A stretch of 64,000 bases of DNA. Origin: Bombilactobacillus folatiphilus (GTDB lineage Bacteria > Bacillota > Bacilli > Lactobacillales > Lactobacillaceae). The notes under the pieces are model-generated. The model had not been told where the DNA came from. It searched no databases and saw only the letters and a program-made list of their open reading frames with translations. Numbering within the stretch: the stretch's first letter is position 1; every line of letters starts with the position of its first letter. Positions 34,467 to 43,465 of this stretch are shown piece after piece. The position numbers and the translations under genes are program-made. Where the stretch lies: the NCBI RefSeq assembly GCF_023380265.1, contig NZ_CP093366.1:496001-560000 (forward strand). Direction: 5' to 3'.

Positions 34467-34919
34467 ATCACCTCCTGATTTGATTGGTAATGGCGTAATA
34501 AATCTGATCATATTATCGGGTAAATGAAAATAATGCAACACAGTATATAGATTTATGGATTCGCTTTCAAAATCATAATCAAGGTCATACAATAATAAAT
34601 TAAATGCAAATCGGTTGGCTTTAGCTTCAATCCCTGGAATGTTAAATCCAAAATATTTTTCTCTCAATATAGTGGTGGATTGGCTAACCCCACTAACAAT
34701 GTGACCTAACTCATGAGCTGCTACATATGTTTTTAATTGTGACGGAATACATTCATTAATAATTACCGTATCCTCGTTTTCACTAATAACATTGATTCCT
34801 AGCGTTCCTTGCCTTAAATTTTCAAAAATCAGGTGACAATCTAAAAAATTGATGATTGCGAATGGATCAGTGGTTCCCCAAGTTTTAACTAGTTCCTCGA
34901 CTTCGTCCAAAGTCTTCAC
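34464..34919 (-). CDS. ImmA/IrrE-family metallopeptidase
   Basis: 151-aa zinc peptidase with HExxH in VAAHELGHIVSG and a downstream EAKANRFAFNLL helix. In ICE and phages this family cleaves the adjacent repressor to trigger induction. Directly downstream of the CI-like gene (5-base gap), so co-expressed. Confidence 0.9.
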   Translation of the reverse strand: MKTLDEVEELVKTWGTTDPFAIINFLDCHLIFENLRQGTLGINVISENEDTVIINECIPSQLKTYVAAHELGHIVSGVSQSTTILREKYFGFNIPGIEAKANRFAFNLLLYDLDYDFESESINLYTVLHYFHLPDNMIRFITPLPIKSGGD

Positions 34920-34924
34920 CTCAA

Positions 34925-35326
34925 TTATTTATTTTGGTTTAGTCGTTTCTTCTTAGCGTGTTCTTTATTAATTGCTACAGCAGTTTGAAGTGCAGCTTTA
35001 ATAGCGGCTTTGTCTTCATCGTCCATTGGTTCGCCGAAAAAACTAACTTTATCATCAGTTTCAATACCATTTAAAATGTTTTCAACTCTAAAACCAACAT
35101 CTGCTTTTTCTTTATCAGATAATGAATATCTGTCGTTAGATAATCCTAATAGATAATCAGTCGAAACTTCGAAAAAATTAGCCACTAATTTAACTTTATC
35201 AATAGATGGTGATGTTTTAGTCCATTTATATAAAGAACCATTCGATAGATCTAATTTTCTTTCTAGTTCAGCAATGCTAATATTTTTACTTGCAGCCAAA
35301 TCTTTTATTTTTTGGTATATGTTCAT
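34925..35326 (-). CDS. CI-like phage repressor (XRE helix-turn-helix)
   Basis: 133 aa: N-terminal XRE domain (KDLAASKNISIAELERKLDL and GSLYKWTKTSPSID) and a short charged C-terminus (about 75-133) without a RecA-cleavable peptidase, consistent with ImmA-dependent control. Start at 35326 behind GGAG; an upstream ATG at 35338 overlaps that site. Divergent from the Cro-like gene. Confidence 0.9.
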   Translation of the reverse strand: MNIYQKIKDLAASKNISIAELERKLDLSNGSLYKWTKTSPSIDKVKLVANFFEVSTDYLLGLSNDRYSLSDKEKADVGFRVENILNGIETDDKVSFFGEPMDDEDKAAIKAALQTAVAINKEHAKKKRLNQNK

Positions 35327-35538
35327 AACTATCTCCATATTCCTCTCAAAAAATAGAATATTTTACTTGCCAAGGAAAATATTACGTGATACTATTTAGT
35401 TGTTCTTAATGGAGGGAACACTAAGCTTATATCAGTAATATACCTCATTGCAGGTCTTATTTTCTATGCATTCATAATAGAATATATTCCGTTATAAGTC
35501 AATGTGGTTTATGCAAAAAAGGAGGGCTAGATAAATTA
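35327..35538. promoter_or_regulatory. Lysogeny switch region between repressor and Cro-like genes
   Basis: AATAGAATAT occurs at 35352-35361 and 35476-35485, the second within a GAATATATTC palindrome (35480-35489). These are candidate operators for the two divergent regulators. AAAGGAGGG precedes the rightward gene. Confidence 0.6.
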
Positions 35539-35742
35539 ATGAATGTTTATAACGCTATTAAAGAAATAGCGTATGGAAAAAAAATTACCATTTATCAAAT
35601 CGAAAAAGATTTGAAATTTACACCTAGTTTGATTAGTAAATGGAATACTAGTATGCCTAGTGCGGATCGGTTACAGAATGTAGCTGATTATTTAGGAGTA
35701 ACAATGCAATTTATACTAGATAAAGCTCGGAAGGGGGGCTAA
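35539..35742 (+). CDS. Cro-like XRE regulator
   Basis: 67-aa single-domain helix-turn-helix protein (ITIYQIEKDLKFTPSLISKWN, then SADRLQNVADYLGV). First gene of the rightward early operon, opposite the repressor; the placement suggests the Cro role. Confidence 0.88.
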   Translation: MNVYNAIKEIAYGKKITIYQIEKDLKFTPSLISKWNTSMPSADRLQNVADYLGVTMQFILDKARKGG

Positions 35743-35745
35743 TAC

Positions 35746-36396
35746 GTGAATTTAGTTGAATTGAAAAATAACGAACTGGTAACCACCAGCTATCTAATTG
35801 CGAGAGCGTTTAATAAACAGCATAAAAATGTATTACGCGATATTGATATTTTATTAACTCAAATTAACAGCTCAAATTTGGGCATTGCGTCAACGGCGCG
35901 GTTTGAAGAGTGTTATAAATCTAGTTCAAATACAATTGGAATTAATACGAACCGTAAATATCGAATGTTTTATTTGAATCGTGATGCCTTCACATTGGTT
36001 GCAATGAGTTACACCACTAAAGAAGCATTGCGATTTAAGATTGAATATCTAAATGAATTTAATCGAATGGAGCGGCAGTTAAAGAATCAAAAGATGTTGA
36101 CCGCTAGTAAATACCAAGATTTGGAGCAGCGTTTAAAAGTTAGTGATTCTCTAGCTATTGATAGAGCGAAAAAGCAATATGGTCCCTATAATTATCAAAC
36201 GCCCGAGCGTGCTAAATGGTCACAGATTATTAGTTCAACAATGGAGTCTAAGAATATTACGTTGATTGAGATCGGTGAGGCATTGAATTATTCACCAAAT
36301 TACATTGGTTGCATAATTCACGGTGAAAGGAAAGGGATTAATCGCCGAAATAATTTGGTCAAGCTAATTACTGAATATGTATTGGGAGATGAATAA
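35746..36396 (+). CDS. Rha-family phage regulatory protein
   Basis: 216 aa. The N-terminal Rha domain (VTTSYLIARAFNKQHKNVLRDID ... YRMFYLNRDAFTLVAMSYTTKEAL) is followed by a C-terminal region (about 155-216) resembling a helix-turn-helix (IEIGEALNYSPNYIGCI). Rha proteins act as anti-repressors or modulate lytic growth. GTG start, three bases after the Cro-like stop. Confidence 0.85.
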   Translation: MNLVELKNNELVTTSYLIARAFNKQHKNVLRDIDILLTQINSSNLGIASTARFEECYKSSSNTIGINTNRKYRMFYLNRDAFTLVAMSYTTKEALRFKIEYLNEFNRMERQLKNQKMLTASKYQDLEQRLKVSDSLAIDRAKKQYGPYNYQTPERAKWSQIISSTMESKNITLIEIGEALNYSPNYIGCIIHGERKGINRRNNLVKLITEYVLGDE

Positions 36397-36410
36397 AATT
36401 GGAAGATATG

Positions 36411-36620
36411 ATGTCTAAAAATATTAAGACTAAAAAACTAACCATATCACAACCAGAACATGTTGTTACTGAGACTGATGACGAATTATTTATTGATAAT
36501 TTTCCGGTGCATTTTGTGTCTGATGTAGAAGTTGAACCATTTGGTGATTTGAAATTGATCAAGGTAGAATTTTTTGCAAAAAAATATATTGATCAAAGAA
36601 AAGAAAATCTAAAGAAATAG
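36411..36620 (+). CDS. Small phage protein, function unknown
   Basis: 69 aa (SKNIKTKKLTISQPEHVVTE...). Basic at both ends and acidic in the middle. GGAAG at 36401-36405 favours ATG 36411 over ATG 36408. Its 3' end overlaps the opposing gene by 12 bases. No family recognised. Confidence 0.55.
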   Translation: MSKNIKTKKLTISQPEHVVTETDDELFIDNFPVHFVSDVEVEPFGDLKLIKVEFFAKKYIDQRKENLKK

Positions 36621-36995
36621 TTGAGCAATGGCGCGAGTAATATCTTTGAAATTTGTAGATATGCCTTGTTCTTTTAAAATAGTTTTTACTTTAGTTTTGA
36701 AATCAGGTTTTTGATTTTTTTCTAAAAATAAATATCCAAGTGATGTTAGGTGATTAAACAAAGCAACAGGTTTATCTTTAGTTGCTATAAATTGACCGTT
36801 AATGAATCCTTCATCAATCAAGTTTTCTGACAAATCTAAAAATTGACGGATTAACACTTGATTGTCTTGACCACTTTTAATAATTTTTTGAACTTCAAGA
36901 TATTCTTGAGATTTATACAAAAGTTCTTGAAATTGAATATTAGGATTATCTTTAACAATTTCCAAAATAATAATCATGACATCTAAATAATGCAT
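36609..36995 (-). CDS. Minus-strand protein inside the early region, possible moron
   Basis: 128 aa, convergent to the early operon, with GGAGG well placed before the ATG on the minus strand, so probably real. It is mostly helical; the C-terminal part (DEGFINGQFI ... LTSLGYLFLEKNQKP) resembles winged-helix YjcQ/DUF2513-type phage proteins, a weak resemblance. Opposite orientation inside a lytic operon suggests expression in the lysogen. Confidence 0.6.
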   Translation of the reverse strand: MHYLDVMIIILEIVKDNPNIQFQELLYKSQEYLEVQKIIKSGQDNQVLIRQFLDLSENLIDEGFINGQFIATKDKPVALFNHLTSLGYLFLEKNQKPDFKTKVKTILKEQGISTNFKDITRAIAQLFL

Positions 36996-37026
36996 AATAT
37001 TACCTCCAATTTATTTATTTCAGCAT

Positions 37027-37042
37027 AGTACTATATCGTACT
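37027..37042. promoter_or_regulatory. Palindrome upstream of the minus-strand gene
   Basis: AGTAC-N6-GTACT dyad 31 bases upstream of the minus-strand start, within its probable promoter. Confidence 0.4.
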
Positions 37043-37175
37043 TTTTTACACGGAGTATACCATATGTTTTGAGCAGAGTTGGAAAAATATATAAATCGAC
37101 AAAACACTTTAAGAAATTAGGGAAGGGTAATGAAATATAAATGGAACAACAAATTAAAGCTATGGTGGAATTCAA

Positions 37176-37535
37176 ATGATTGCTATTGATGAAATTGACC
37201 AAACAGTTCAAGCAATTGATTTAAGTGGAGTCCAAATTGAGCTTTCGCCTGATCAAATTATCATTCCTAAGACTGAATACAAAGATTTGCGAGAAGCTGT
37301 TGACAATGAACCAGTGTTTTGGACGCTTAAACAAGCACAAGAATATTTGGGAGTCGGACGTCAAAGTCTACTGACCATTATTTACAATCCACAAATCAAA
37401 AAAGAATTAGATATCGAACACGGGGGCTGTGTTAAATACTGGTCTAAAGGTTCACAATATTATTTTTTGCGTGACGATTTTAAAAAATACGTCGATAAGA
37501 ATAAAAAACGTTTATTAGGTTTGCTATGCAAATAA
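37176..37535 (+). CDS. Phage DNA-binding protein (DUF771/excisionase-like)
   Basis: 119 aa. Central helix-turn-helix-like stretch WTLKQAQEYLGVGRQSLLTI and a C-terminal KYWSKGSQYYFLRDDFKKYV wing, as in DUF771 phage proteins. Its ATG overlaps the stop of a possible 12-codon leader peptide (37141-37179) by ATGA. It overlaps the helicase gene by 10 bases. Confidence 0.7.
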   Translation: MIAIDEIDQTVQAIDLSGVQIELSPDQIIIPKTEYKDLREAVDNEPVFWTLKQAQEYLGVGRQSLLTIIYNPQIKKELDIEHGGCVKYWSKGSQYYFLRDDFKKYVDKNKKRLLGLLCK

Positions 37536-38860
37536 AGTTATATGAACACCAAAAGTTAGCATTAAGTTATTTACGTTTGAATGACCAGTTTGCATTGTTT
37601 ATGGAACAGGGAACAGGTAAAACTATTCCCACATTAGTTAGATTACTGGAATTGATTACCGTTGGCAAAGCTAAGGAGTGTTTGATTGTCGCACCGAAAT
37701 CGGCACTAGGTGCTTGGCAACGTGATATTGAATTATTTGACGTGGTTGAGCAGCACGTTTTGAATCGACACTTAACTTTGATTAATTACGACCGCGTTTG
37801 GCGACAGTCGCAAAAGTCTGAAATGGATAAGTACTGGGATGCAATTGTTCTGGATGAAAGTCACTTTATTAAGAATCGAACATCTAAGCGAGCTAAATTC
37901 TTGTTGCACTTGGCCACCAAAAGCATTTACCGCTATATCTTGACCGGAACCCCTATTTCGAATGGTCAATTGGAGAACATTTGGTCGCAATTGACTTTTC
38001 TGAAGCCAAAAGTAGTTAAAGGAAGAGTAAATTCAGAAATCTTTGGTAGTTACTATGATTGGTTAGATAAATATGCGTTATTGAATCAGTATTACCAGCC
38101 ATATCGATATCACAATGTAACGGAGTTACAACAGATTATTAATGAACACTCCTATCGGGTGACGAAAGAAGAATGTTTGGATTTACCTGAGAAGTTGCCT
38201 GATGAAATCTTGCCGATTGAATTAGCTGAAAAGTCTTATTACAAAGAATTGTCTAAAGATTCAGTAATTAGTCAATTCGAAATATTGGCTGAGAACCCGT
38301 TGAGCCGAATGCTGAAGTTGAGGCAAATTTGTTCAGGATTCGTGATGAATGATTATGGAGATTTGGAATTTCTCAAGACGAATAAACTGCAAGCATTGAA
38401 TGATTTTCTAGAGGGTTTTGAAAAGAAACTGGTTATCTTTGCCGAATTTAGCTACTCCATTGATTCTATTTGTCAATTGCTGGCTAAGCGCAAGATTAAA
38501 TATGTTCGTCTTGACGGCAGTCAAAAAAATAAGCTGATTTGGCGGGACTTTCAAAGTGACCCCAGTATTCAAGTAATTGTTGTGCAATACCAAAGTGGTG
38601 CCACAGGGATTGACCTTTATGCAGCAGATACAACCATCTATTACGAACCGACTTTACGAAGCACGATTTTAGAGCAAAGTCGTGATCGAACACATCGAAC
38701 TGGTCAATTAAATAAATGTTCCTATATTCATTTCATCACCACAGGTACCGTGGAGCGCCAAATCTATCAATCGTTAGCTAATTTTGAAGATTTCAGCGAA
38801 AAGCTATTTGAAGAATATATTGACCATTATCAGAAAGGTTTTTACAAACGAAAGAAGTGA
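37526..38860 (+). CDS. SNF2/DEAD-like phage helicase
   Basis: 444-aa superfamily 2 helicase: Walker A MEQGTGKT (K32), DESH box (110-113), the SAT-like LTGTP, and a C-terminal helicase domain with FAEFSYSID, LDGS and the Q/R finger RDRTHRTGQ. Likely remodels DNA during phage replication or recombination. No ribosome site of its own; coupled by overlap to the preceding gene. Confidence 0.92.
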   Translation: MQIKLYEHQKLALSYLRLNDQFALFMEQGTGKTIPTLVRLLELITVGKAKECLIVAPKSALGAWQRDIELFDVVEQHVLNRHLTLINYDRVWRQSQKSEMDKYWDAIVLDESHFIKNRTSKRAKFLLHLATKSIYRYILTGTPISNGQLENIWSQLTFLKPKVVKGRVNSEIFGSYYDWLDKYALLNQYYQPYRYHNVTELQQIINEHSYRVTKEECLDLPEKLPDEILPIELAEKSYYKELSKDSVISQFEILAENPLSRMLKLRQICSGFVMNDYGDLEFLKTNKLQALNDFLEGFEKKLVIFAEFSYSIDSICQLLAKRKIKYVRLDGSQKNKLIWRDFQSDPSIQVIVVQYQSGATGIDLYAADTTIYYEPTLRSTILEQSRDRTHRTGQLNKCSYIHFITTGTVERQIYQSLANFEDFSEKLFEEYIDHYQKGFYKRKK

Positions 38861-38991
38861 TGGAATTGGAGGATTTATATTTAAGATTTTGTTATTACTT
38901 TGGGCTGGAGCCGCATTCAAAGTTGACTAGTTTTTTAGGTTATTATTTTGAAATCATAATAGTGTTGGGATTGTTGGCGATGACAATATGA
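38860..38991 (+). CDS. 43-aa coupled small protein
   Basis: Starts at an ATG overlapping the helicase stop (TGATG) and ends overlapping the polymerase ATG (ATGA). Hydrophobic C-terminal helix (FEIIIVLGLLAMTI). Exact overlaps at both ends suggest it is translated, perhaps only to couple the two large genes. No family recognised. Confidence 0.5.
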   Translation: MELEDLYLRFCYYFGLEPHSKLTSFLGYYFEIIIVLGLLAMTI

Positions 38992-41630
38992 TTAATTACA
39001 TGATTTACGATATTGAAGTGTTTAAAGAAGACTGGTTAGTTGTAATTCATGATGTGACTAATAACTCAACGCGAGTTATCCATAACGACTTAAAGCAAGT
39101 CAAAGATATGTTTGATGCTAAGGATCATAAGTTATTCGTTGGATTTAATAACAAACATTATGATGACTACATCATATTGACCATGCTGGCCGGTGGTTCA
39201 AATAAGCTTGTAAAAGAGCATAATGATTGGATTATTGGTGGTAAGAATCCGTGGGAATTTAAATTCATTCAGTACCGTAAGAAGCCGTTTTATAGTTCAG
39301 ATTTGCGAGATGACTTGTCGATTAATTTATCTTTAAAGGCAATTGAAGCTAACCTTGGTAAATCTATTGTGGAAACGGGCGTGCCATTTGGTATTGACCG
39401 TGCGTTAACTAAAGCAGAATTAGACTTAGAAATTAAATATTGCTCGTCAGATGTTCTTAATACCGTGCGACTGTTCAACGAACGGAAGAACTACTTAGAC
39501 GCAAAGTTAACGGTTGGTAAATTGAAGGACTTTGAGCCTAGATATGCCCTCAGTTTAACGAATGCGAAATTAACAGCAGCATTCTTGGAAGCCAAAAAGA
39601 AGAACCATACGGATGAATTTGATTATCCAATCAATGAGAACTTGAAGATTGGTAAATATCAAGAAGTGCTGGATTTCTTTAAAGATCCAATTAGTTTTGA
39701 ACAAAAACGATTAAAAGCTAAGCTAACTAAAGCCAAAAGTGAGAGATCTAAGCAGTCAATTAAACGACAGCTCAAAGAATTAACCAGTATGTATCAGACC
39801 AGTTTGGATGTGAAAGTGGCGGGTGTGCCACACACGTACGCTTGGGGTGGATTACATGGGGCTGTTAAGAATTATTTCGTGAAAGAAGATAGTGAACATA
39901 CGATCTTAACCGCTGATGTGTCTAGCTATTATCCAAGTTTGATGATTCAATATCAATATCTTTCACGTAATGTGCCTAATCCTAAGGGCTTTGAAGATGT
40001 TTATCATCAGCGGATTAAAGCGAAAAATAGCGGTGATAAAGCTACGGCGGGAGCATTAAAATTGATTTTAAACACCACATATGGTGCATCCAAGAATCAA
40101 TTTAATGAATTATTTGACCCACGGCAGGCGAATGCTATTTGTATCAACGGGCAACTATTATTAACTGATTTGATTGACAAACTGGAAGATATTGAGAGCT
40201 TCGAACTAATTCAAACGAATACGGATGGGATTATTTTTCGCTTTAAGAATGAAGTTGCTGATGAAATTGAGTCAACTTTAGAAGAATGGGAACACCGTAC
40301 CAATATGAATATGGAACGCACGGCGATGAAAGTGATAGCCCAGAAAGATGTTAATAATTACGTCATGATGAAAGGCGAATCTTACATTTTTGAGAATGGT
40401 CAAAAAGTGGTGATTGATGAAGATCATGATGCACTGAAGACTAAAGGTGGTTATGTTTCGTTGTTCAAAGGTGGCAGTTTTGAAAATCGGTCACTAGTAG
40501 TGCTTAACAAAGCTTTGGTGGATTATTTCATGAATGGAATTGATCCCAAAGAAACGATTGAAAATGACCAGAATGTACTAGATTTTCAAATGGTCGCTAA
40601 AACTGGTTCTACCTATGATAGAACCGTGCAAGTGGTTAATGGTCAAGATGTTGAAGTCCAGAAAGTCAACCGAGTGTATGCGTCTAAGGATGAGAGCAAT
40701 GGTTCACTGTTTAAGTTAAAGGGTAACGGTCGGCGAGATAAGATTTCTAACTTACCTGAACATTGTGAAATTGATAATACTAATACCATTACTTTAGAAC
40801 AAATTGATAAAGAATTTTATATAGAACTAGCTAATAAGCGAATTGCCGATTATGTAGGCAAGAAAGGATACGAAGTGGCAGCGAGTAAAAAGACAGTAAC
40901 GAAAGCAAAAGAATCAGATGTATCAGAACTAAATATTTACCAAAAAATTACGAATGTGCGTTTGGAGTTTCTGGACGAAGAAATTAAGAAGAGTGGTGTG
41001 AATCGGTTTTCGGAGTATAAATATTTCGAACTAGAAGATATTGTACCCATTGCTAATCGTCTGTTGGCTAAATATCATTTAACAGCCAACATCTCATTTA
41101 ATCATGAGGTTGCAACGCTAAAGGTGGTTGATGCAGACAGCATTGTGCGCGATGAAAATCATGTGATTAAATCAGTGGACTTCGAAGAATTTAAGTCACC
41201 AATGGTGGAATTAACTGCTAAAGGCATGAACTCAATTCAAGCCATGGGCGCTGTTGAAACATACCAAAGGCGGTATCTATACTTTCTACTATTGGATGTA
41301 GTTGAACATGATGAGATTGATAGCGGAAATACGGCTGCTAAGGAAGAACCCCAAGCTGAAAAATCTAATAAAGTAGCTACTACCAAAGTTAACAAGAAAT
41401 CCGCTAGTGCAACTGAACGCAAGAATGCCAAAGCCAAAATTACAAACGCCGACGGTGAAATGACTGACGTGCAGAAGCATTCAATTGTGAAAGGTCTGAA
41501 GAAGTTACGGGCAAAAGATGAAAAGTATGAGCCATTTATTGCCAAAGTAAAAACTAAGATTAAGGGTGGGTTGACACAAAAACAAGCTGATAAATTACTA
41601 GAAAAAGTCGGCGATACGGTGGCGGAATAG
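38988..41630 (+). CDS. Family B DNA polymerase fused to an ERF-type ssDNA-annealing domain
   Basis: 880 aa in one uninterrupted frame. Residues 1-635: 3'-5' exonuclease motif YDIEVF (D8, E10), motif A DVSSYYPSLM (D310), motif B KLILNTTYGAS (K358) and motif C TNTDGI (D413), all family B polymerase marks. Residues 648-775 match ERF recombinases: NIYQKITNVRLEF and the signature MGAVETYQRRY (753-763). A Lys/Ala/Thr-rich linker (about 775-815) leads to a small helical C-terminus. The next gene is the matching YqaJ exonuclease, which supports the annealase reading. The fusion is unusual. Confidence 0.85.
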   Translation: MINYMIYDIEVFKEDWLVVIHDVTNNSTRVIHNDLKQVKDMFDAKDHKLFVGFNNKHYDDYIILTMLAGGSNKLVKEHNDWIIGGKNPWEFKFIQYRKKPFYSSDLRDDLSINLSLKAIEANLGKSIVETGVPFGIDRALTKAELDLEIKYCSSDVLNTVRLFNERKNYLDAKLTVGKLKDFEPRYALSLTNAKLTAAFLEAKKKNHTDEFDYPINENLKIGKYQEVLDFFKDPISFEQKRLKAKLTKAKSERSKQSIKRQLKELTSMYQTSLDVKVAGVPHTYAWGGLHGAVKNYFVKEDSEHTILTADVSSYYPSLMIQYQYLSRNVPNPKGFEDVYHQRIKAKNSGDKATAGALKLILNTTYGASKNQFNELFDPRQANAICINGQLLLTDLIDKLEDIESFELIQTNTDGIIFRFKNEVADEIESTLEEWEHRTNMNMERTAMKVIAQKDVNNYVMMKGESYIFENGQKVVIDEDHDALKTKGGYVSLFKGGSFENRSLVVLNKALVDYFMNGIDPKETIENDQNVLDFQMVAKTGSTYDRTVQVVNGQDVEVQKVNRVYASKDESNGSLFKLKGNGRRDKISNLPEHCEIDNTNTITLEQIDKEFYIELANKRIADYVGKKGYEVAASKKTVTKAKESDVSELNIYQKITNVRLEFLDEEIKKSGVNRFSEYKYFELEDIVPIANRLLAKYHLTANISFNHEVATLKVVDADSIVRDENHVIKSVDFEEFKSPMVELTAKGMNSIQAMGAVETYQRRYLYFLLLDVVEHDEIDSGNTAAKEEPQAEKSNKVATTKVNKKSASATERKNAKAKITNADGEMTDVQKHSIVKGLKKLRAKDEKYEPFIAKVKTKIKGGLTQKQADKLLEKVGDTVAE

Positions 41631-42695
41631 ATGAGTAATCAATATCATTTTGAAAATAATCATATTGTTTTGGACACAATGCCTAAATCGTTTAAAAAAA
41701 TTACGGCAACCAGATTTGCGGCAGTTATGGGTTTGAACCGGTGGACAACACCCTTTCAAATTTGGTGCGCATTGACTCGAACTTGGGAACAACCGTTTGA
41801 AGATAATATTTACACCAAAGCTGGGAAGATCATTGAACCCAAAATTCGCGAAGATTATTTACGAAACAAACTTTTTTGGGACGTTGACAATCCAGATGAT
41901 GTCATTGGTGATGGCACAGCAGGTTCGGCGTTTAAGAAGACATGGGGTGACTTTTATCACAGCACCAAAGTATTAGGTGGTATGTGGGATGGCCTTGGTC
42001 ATGATGATGAAACAGGTGAAGATTATATATTGGAGATTAAGACCACTAAACGAGCAGAAGACTGGCTGGATGGGGTTCCCGAATATTATAAGCTTCAAGC
42101 CGCACTTTACACCTATCTTTCAGGGTTAGATCGCTTTTATGTAACGGGTACTTTTCTTGAAAATAGTGATTACGATCATCCTGAAAATTTTGTGGCAAAT
42201 AGCCAAAACACGAAAATATATTTATTTAGTTTGGGTGAAGAATATCCACATTTCAAACGAGATTACGTTGATAAAGTGCTTGCTTTCTGGAATCAATATG
42301 TAGTAAGTGGTATGAGTCCAGATTTTGACGAAAAGAAAGATACGGAAGCACTGAAAGCATTGCAAACTGTTGAGGTAACAGATGATGATTTGAATACACT
42401 GTTAGAAGAATATGATGCCAACCAGATGGAACTTAATTCAAAAATGGTTGAAGTTCAGCCTTTAATTGACCGGCAGAAAAAGTTGAAAGTTGCAATCAAA
42501 GGACTAGCCGTAGATAACTTTAAAGCCGATTCAAAATATGAAAGCTTTAGTAGCAAACATTTTGACTTTAATGTAACTAAGACTACTAGACAGACGGTAG
42601 ATGGTAAGAAGCTAAAGGATGCAGGTTTGTTTGATCAGTATAGTAAAGAAACTGAAAGTTACACGTTGCGTGAAAAAGTTAAATCAGAAGATTAA
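41631..42695 (+). CDS. YqaJ-like recombination exonuclease
   Basis: 354-aa PD-(D/E)XK nuclease: KITATRFAAVMGLN start, GKIIEPKIRE, catalytic D in GGMWDGLG, ExK in LEIKTTK, and Q in YYKLQAALYTYL. Resects double-strand ends so the annealing protein can load. C-terminal third is helical. Starts directly after the polymerase-ERF stop. Confidence 0.9.
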   Translation: MSNQYHFENNHIVLDTMPKSFKKITATRFAAVMGLNRWTTPFQIWCALTRTWEQPFEDNIYTKAGKIIEPKIREDYLRNKLFWDVDNPDDVIGDGTAGSAFKKTWGDFYHSTKVLGGMWDGLGHDDETGEDYILEIKTTKRAEDWLDGVPEYYKLQAALYTYLSGLDRFYVTGTFLENSDYDHPENFVANSQNTKIYLFSLGEEYPHFKRDYVDKVLAFWNQYVVSGMSPDFDEKKDTEALKALQTVEVTDDDLNTLLEEYDANQMELNSKMVEVQPLIDRQKKLKVAIKGLAVDNFKADSKYESFSSKHFDFNVTKTTRQTVDGKKLKDAGLFDQYSKETESYTLREKVKSED

Positions 42696-42710
42696 ATAGG
42701 AGAAATTAAA

Positions 42711-43175
42711 ATGGCAAAAATTAAGACAGTTGAAGTTGGTCAAGGGCTTATTCCAGAAGGGCACTATGTATTTAAAGTTGACGATGTGGATGATTCGAAG
42801 TATGAAGATTTCGGCAAAATTACAATTAATTTAATTACCAAAGATGGTAAGAAATTTAGTGAAAGATTCACCTTGTTAAAAGCCGATGGCAAATTGAATG
42901 AAGGTGCGCAGAAAGCCTGGAGTTTCTGGGTTGGTATTATTCTCAATCAATGGGGCGCTGGTGAAAGTGACACCGATGATTTGATTGGCAAATATTTAGA
43001 AGCTGATGTGGTTCACAAAGAATCAGATCAAATTAACGAGAAAACAGGTAAAGCTTATGTTAATGCTAATTTGGAAAATATAAAAAGTGCTGATGGATTC
43101 GATGGTGCTGAAGATGAAAAACCAATGGTTGATAGTGATGAAGATGATGATTTAGATGACTTGGACGACCTTTAA
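42711..43175 (+). CDS. DUF669 protein with SSB-like acidic tail
   Basis: 154 aa. Beta-rich body (LIPEGHYVFKVDDVDDSKYEDFGKI) typical of DUF669, then a strongly acidic C-terminus ending DDLDDLDDL, like the protein-interaction tail of single-strand binding proteins. The place among recombination genes suggests ssDNA binding. AGGAG before the ATG. Confidence 0.75.
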   Translation: MAKIKTVEVGQGLIPEGHYVFKVDDVDDSKYEDFGKITINLITKDGKKFSERFTLLKADGKLNEGAQKAWSFWVGIILNQWGAGESDTDDLIGKYLEADVVHKESDQINEKTGKAYVNANLENIKSADGFDGAEDEKPMVDSDEDDDLDDLDDL

Positions 43176-43177
43176 TT

Positions 43178-43462
43178 ATGGGTCGTGAAGCACAACTTCA
43201 AACCAAATGCTTAAATTATTTGAAACAAAAGCGGATTTATTGTGTGAATGTTTATGGTTCGGGCAGAACTGGTAAAGGTACACCTGATATTCTGGCTTGT
43301 GTTAATGGTCAGTTTGTCGCATTTGAATTGAAGGTTGGTTCTAATCAAATGCAGTCTGATCAAGTGATTCATCGAAAACGAATTTGGGCAAGTGGTGGCA
43401 AACACTACACACCACGTTCAATTGAGGAATTTAAAGAAATCATTAATCAGTTAGGAGGGTAA
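43178..43462 (+). CDS. VRR-NUC domain nuclease
   Basis: 94-aa minimal VRR-NUC protein: N-terminal EAQLQTKCLNYLKQK, GKGTPDILAC (catalytic D) and FELKVG (ExK). Families of this size are probable structure-specific nucleases. Two bases after the DUF669 stop. Confidence 0.88.
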   Translation: MGREAQLQTKCLNYLKQKRIYCVNVYGSGRTGKGTPDILACVNGQFVAFELKVGSNQMQSDQVIHRKRIWASGGKHYTPRSIEEFKEIINQLGG

Positions 43463-43465
43463 CTT

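Noticed and set aside
37130-37189. 19-codon frame upstream of the DUF771-like gene
   Set aside because: Has AGGGAAGGG nearby but is tiny and overlaps a competing 12-codon leader; not enough support for a gene.
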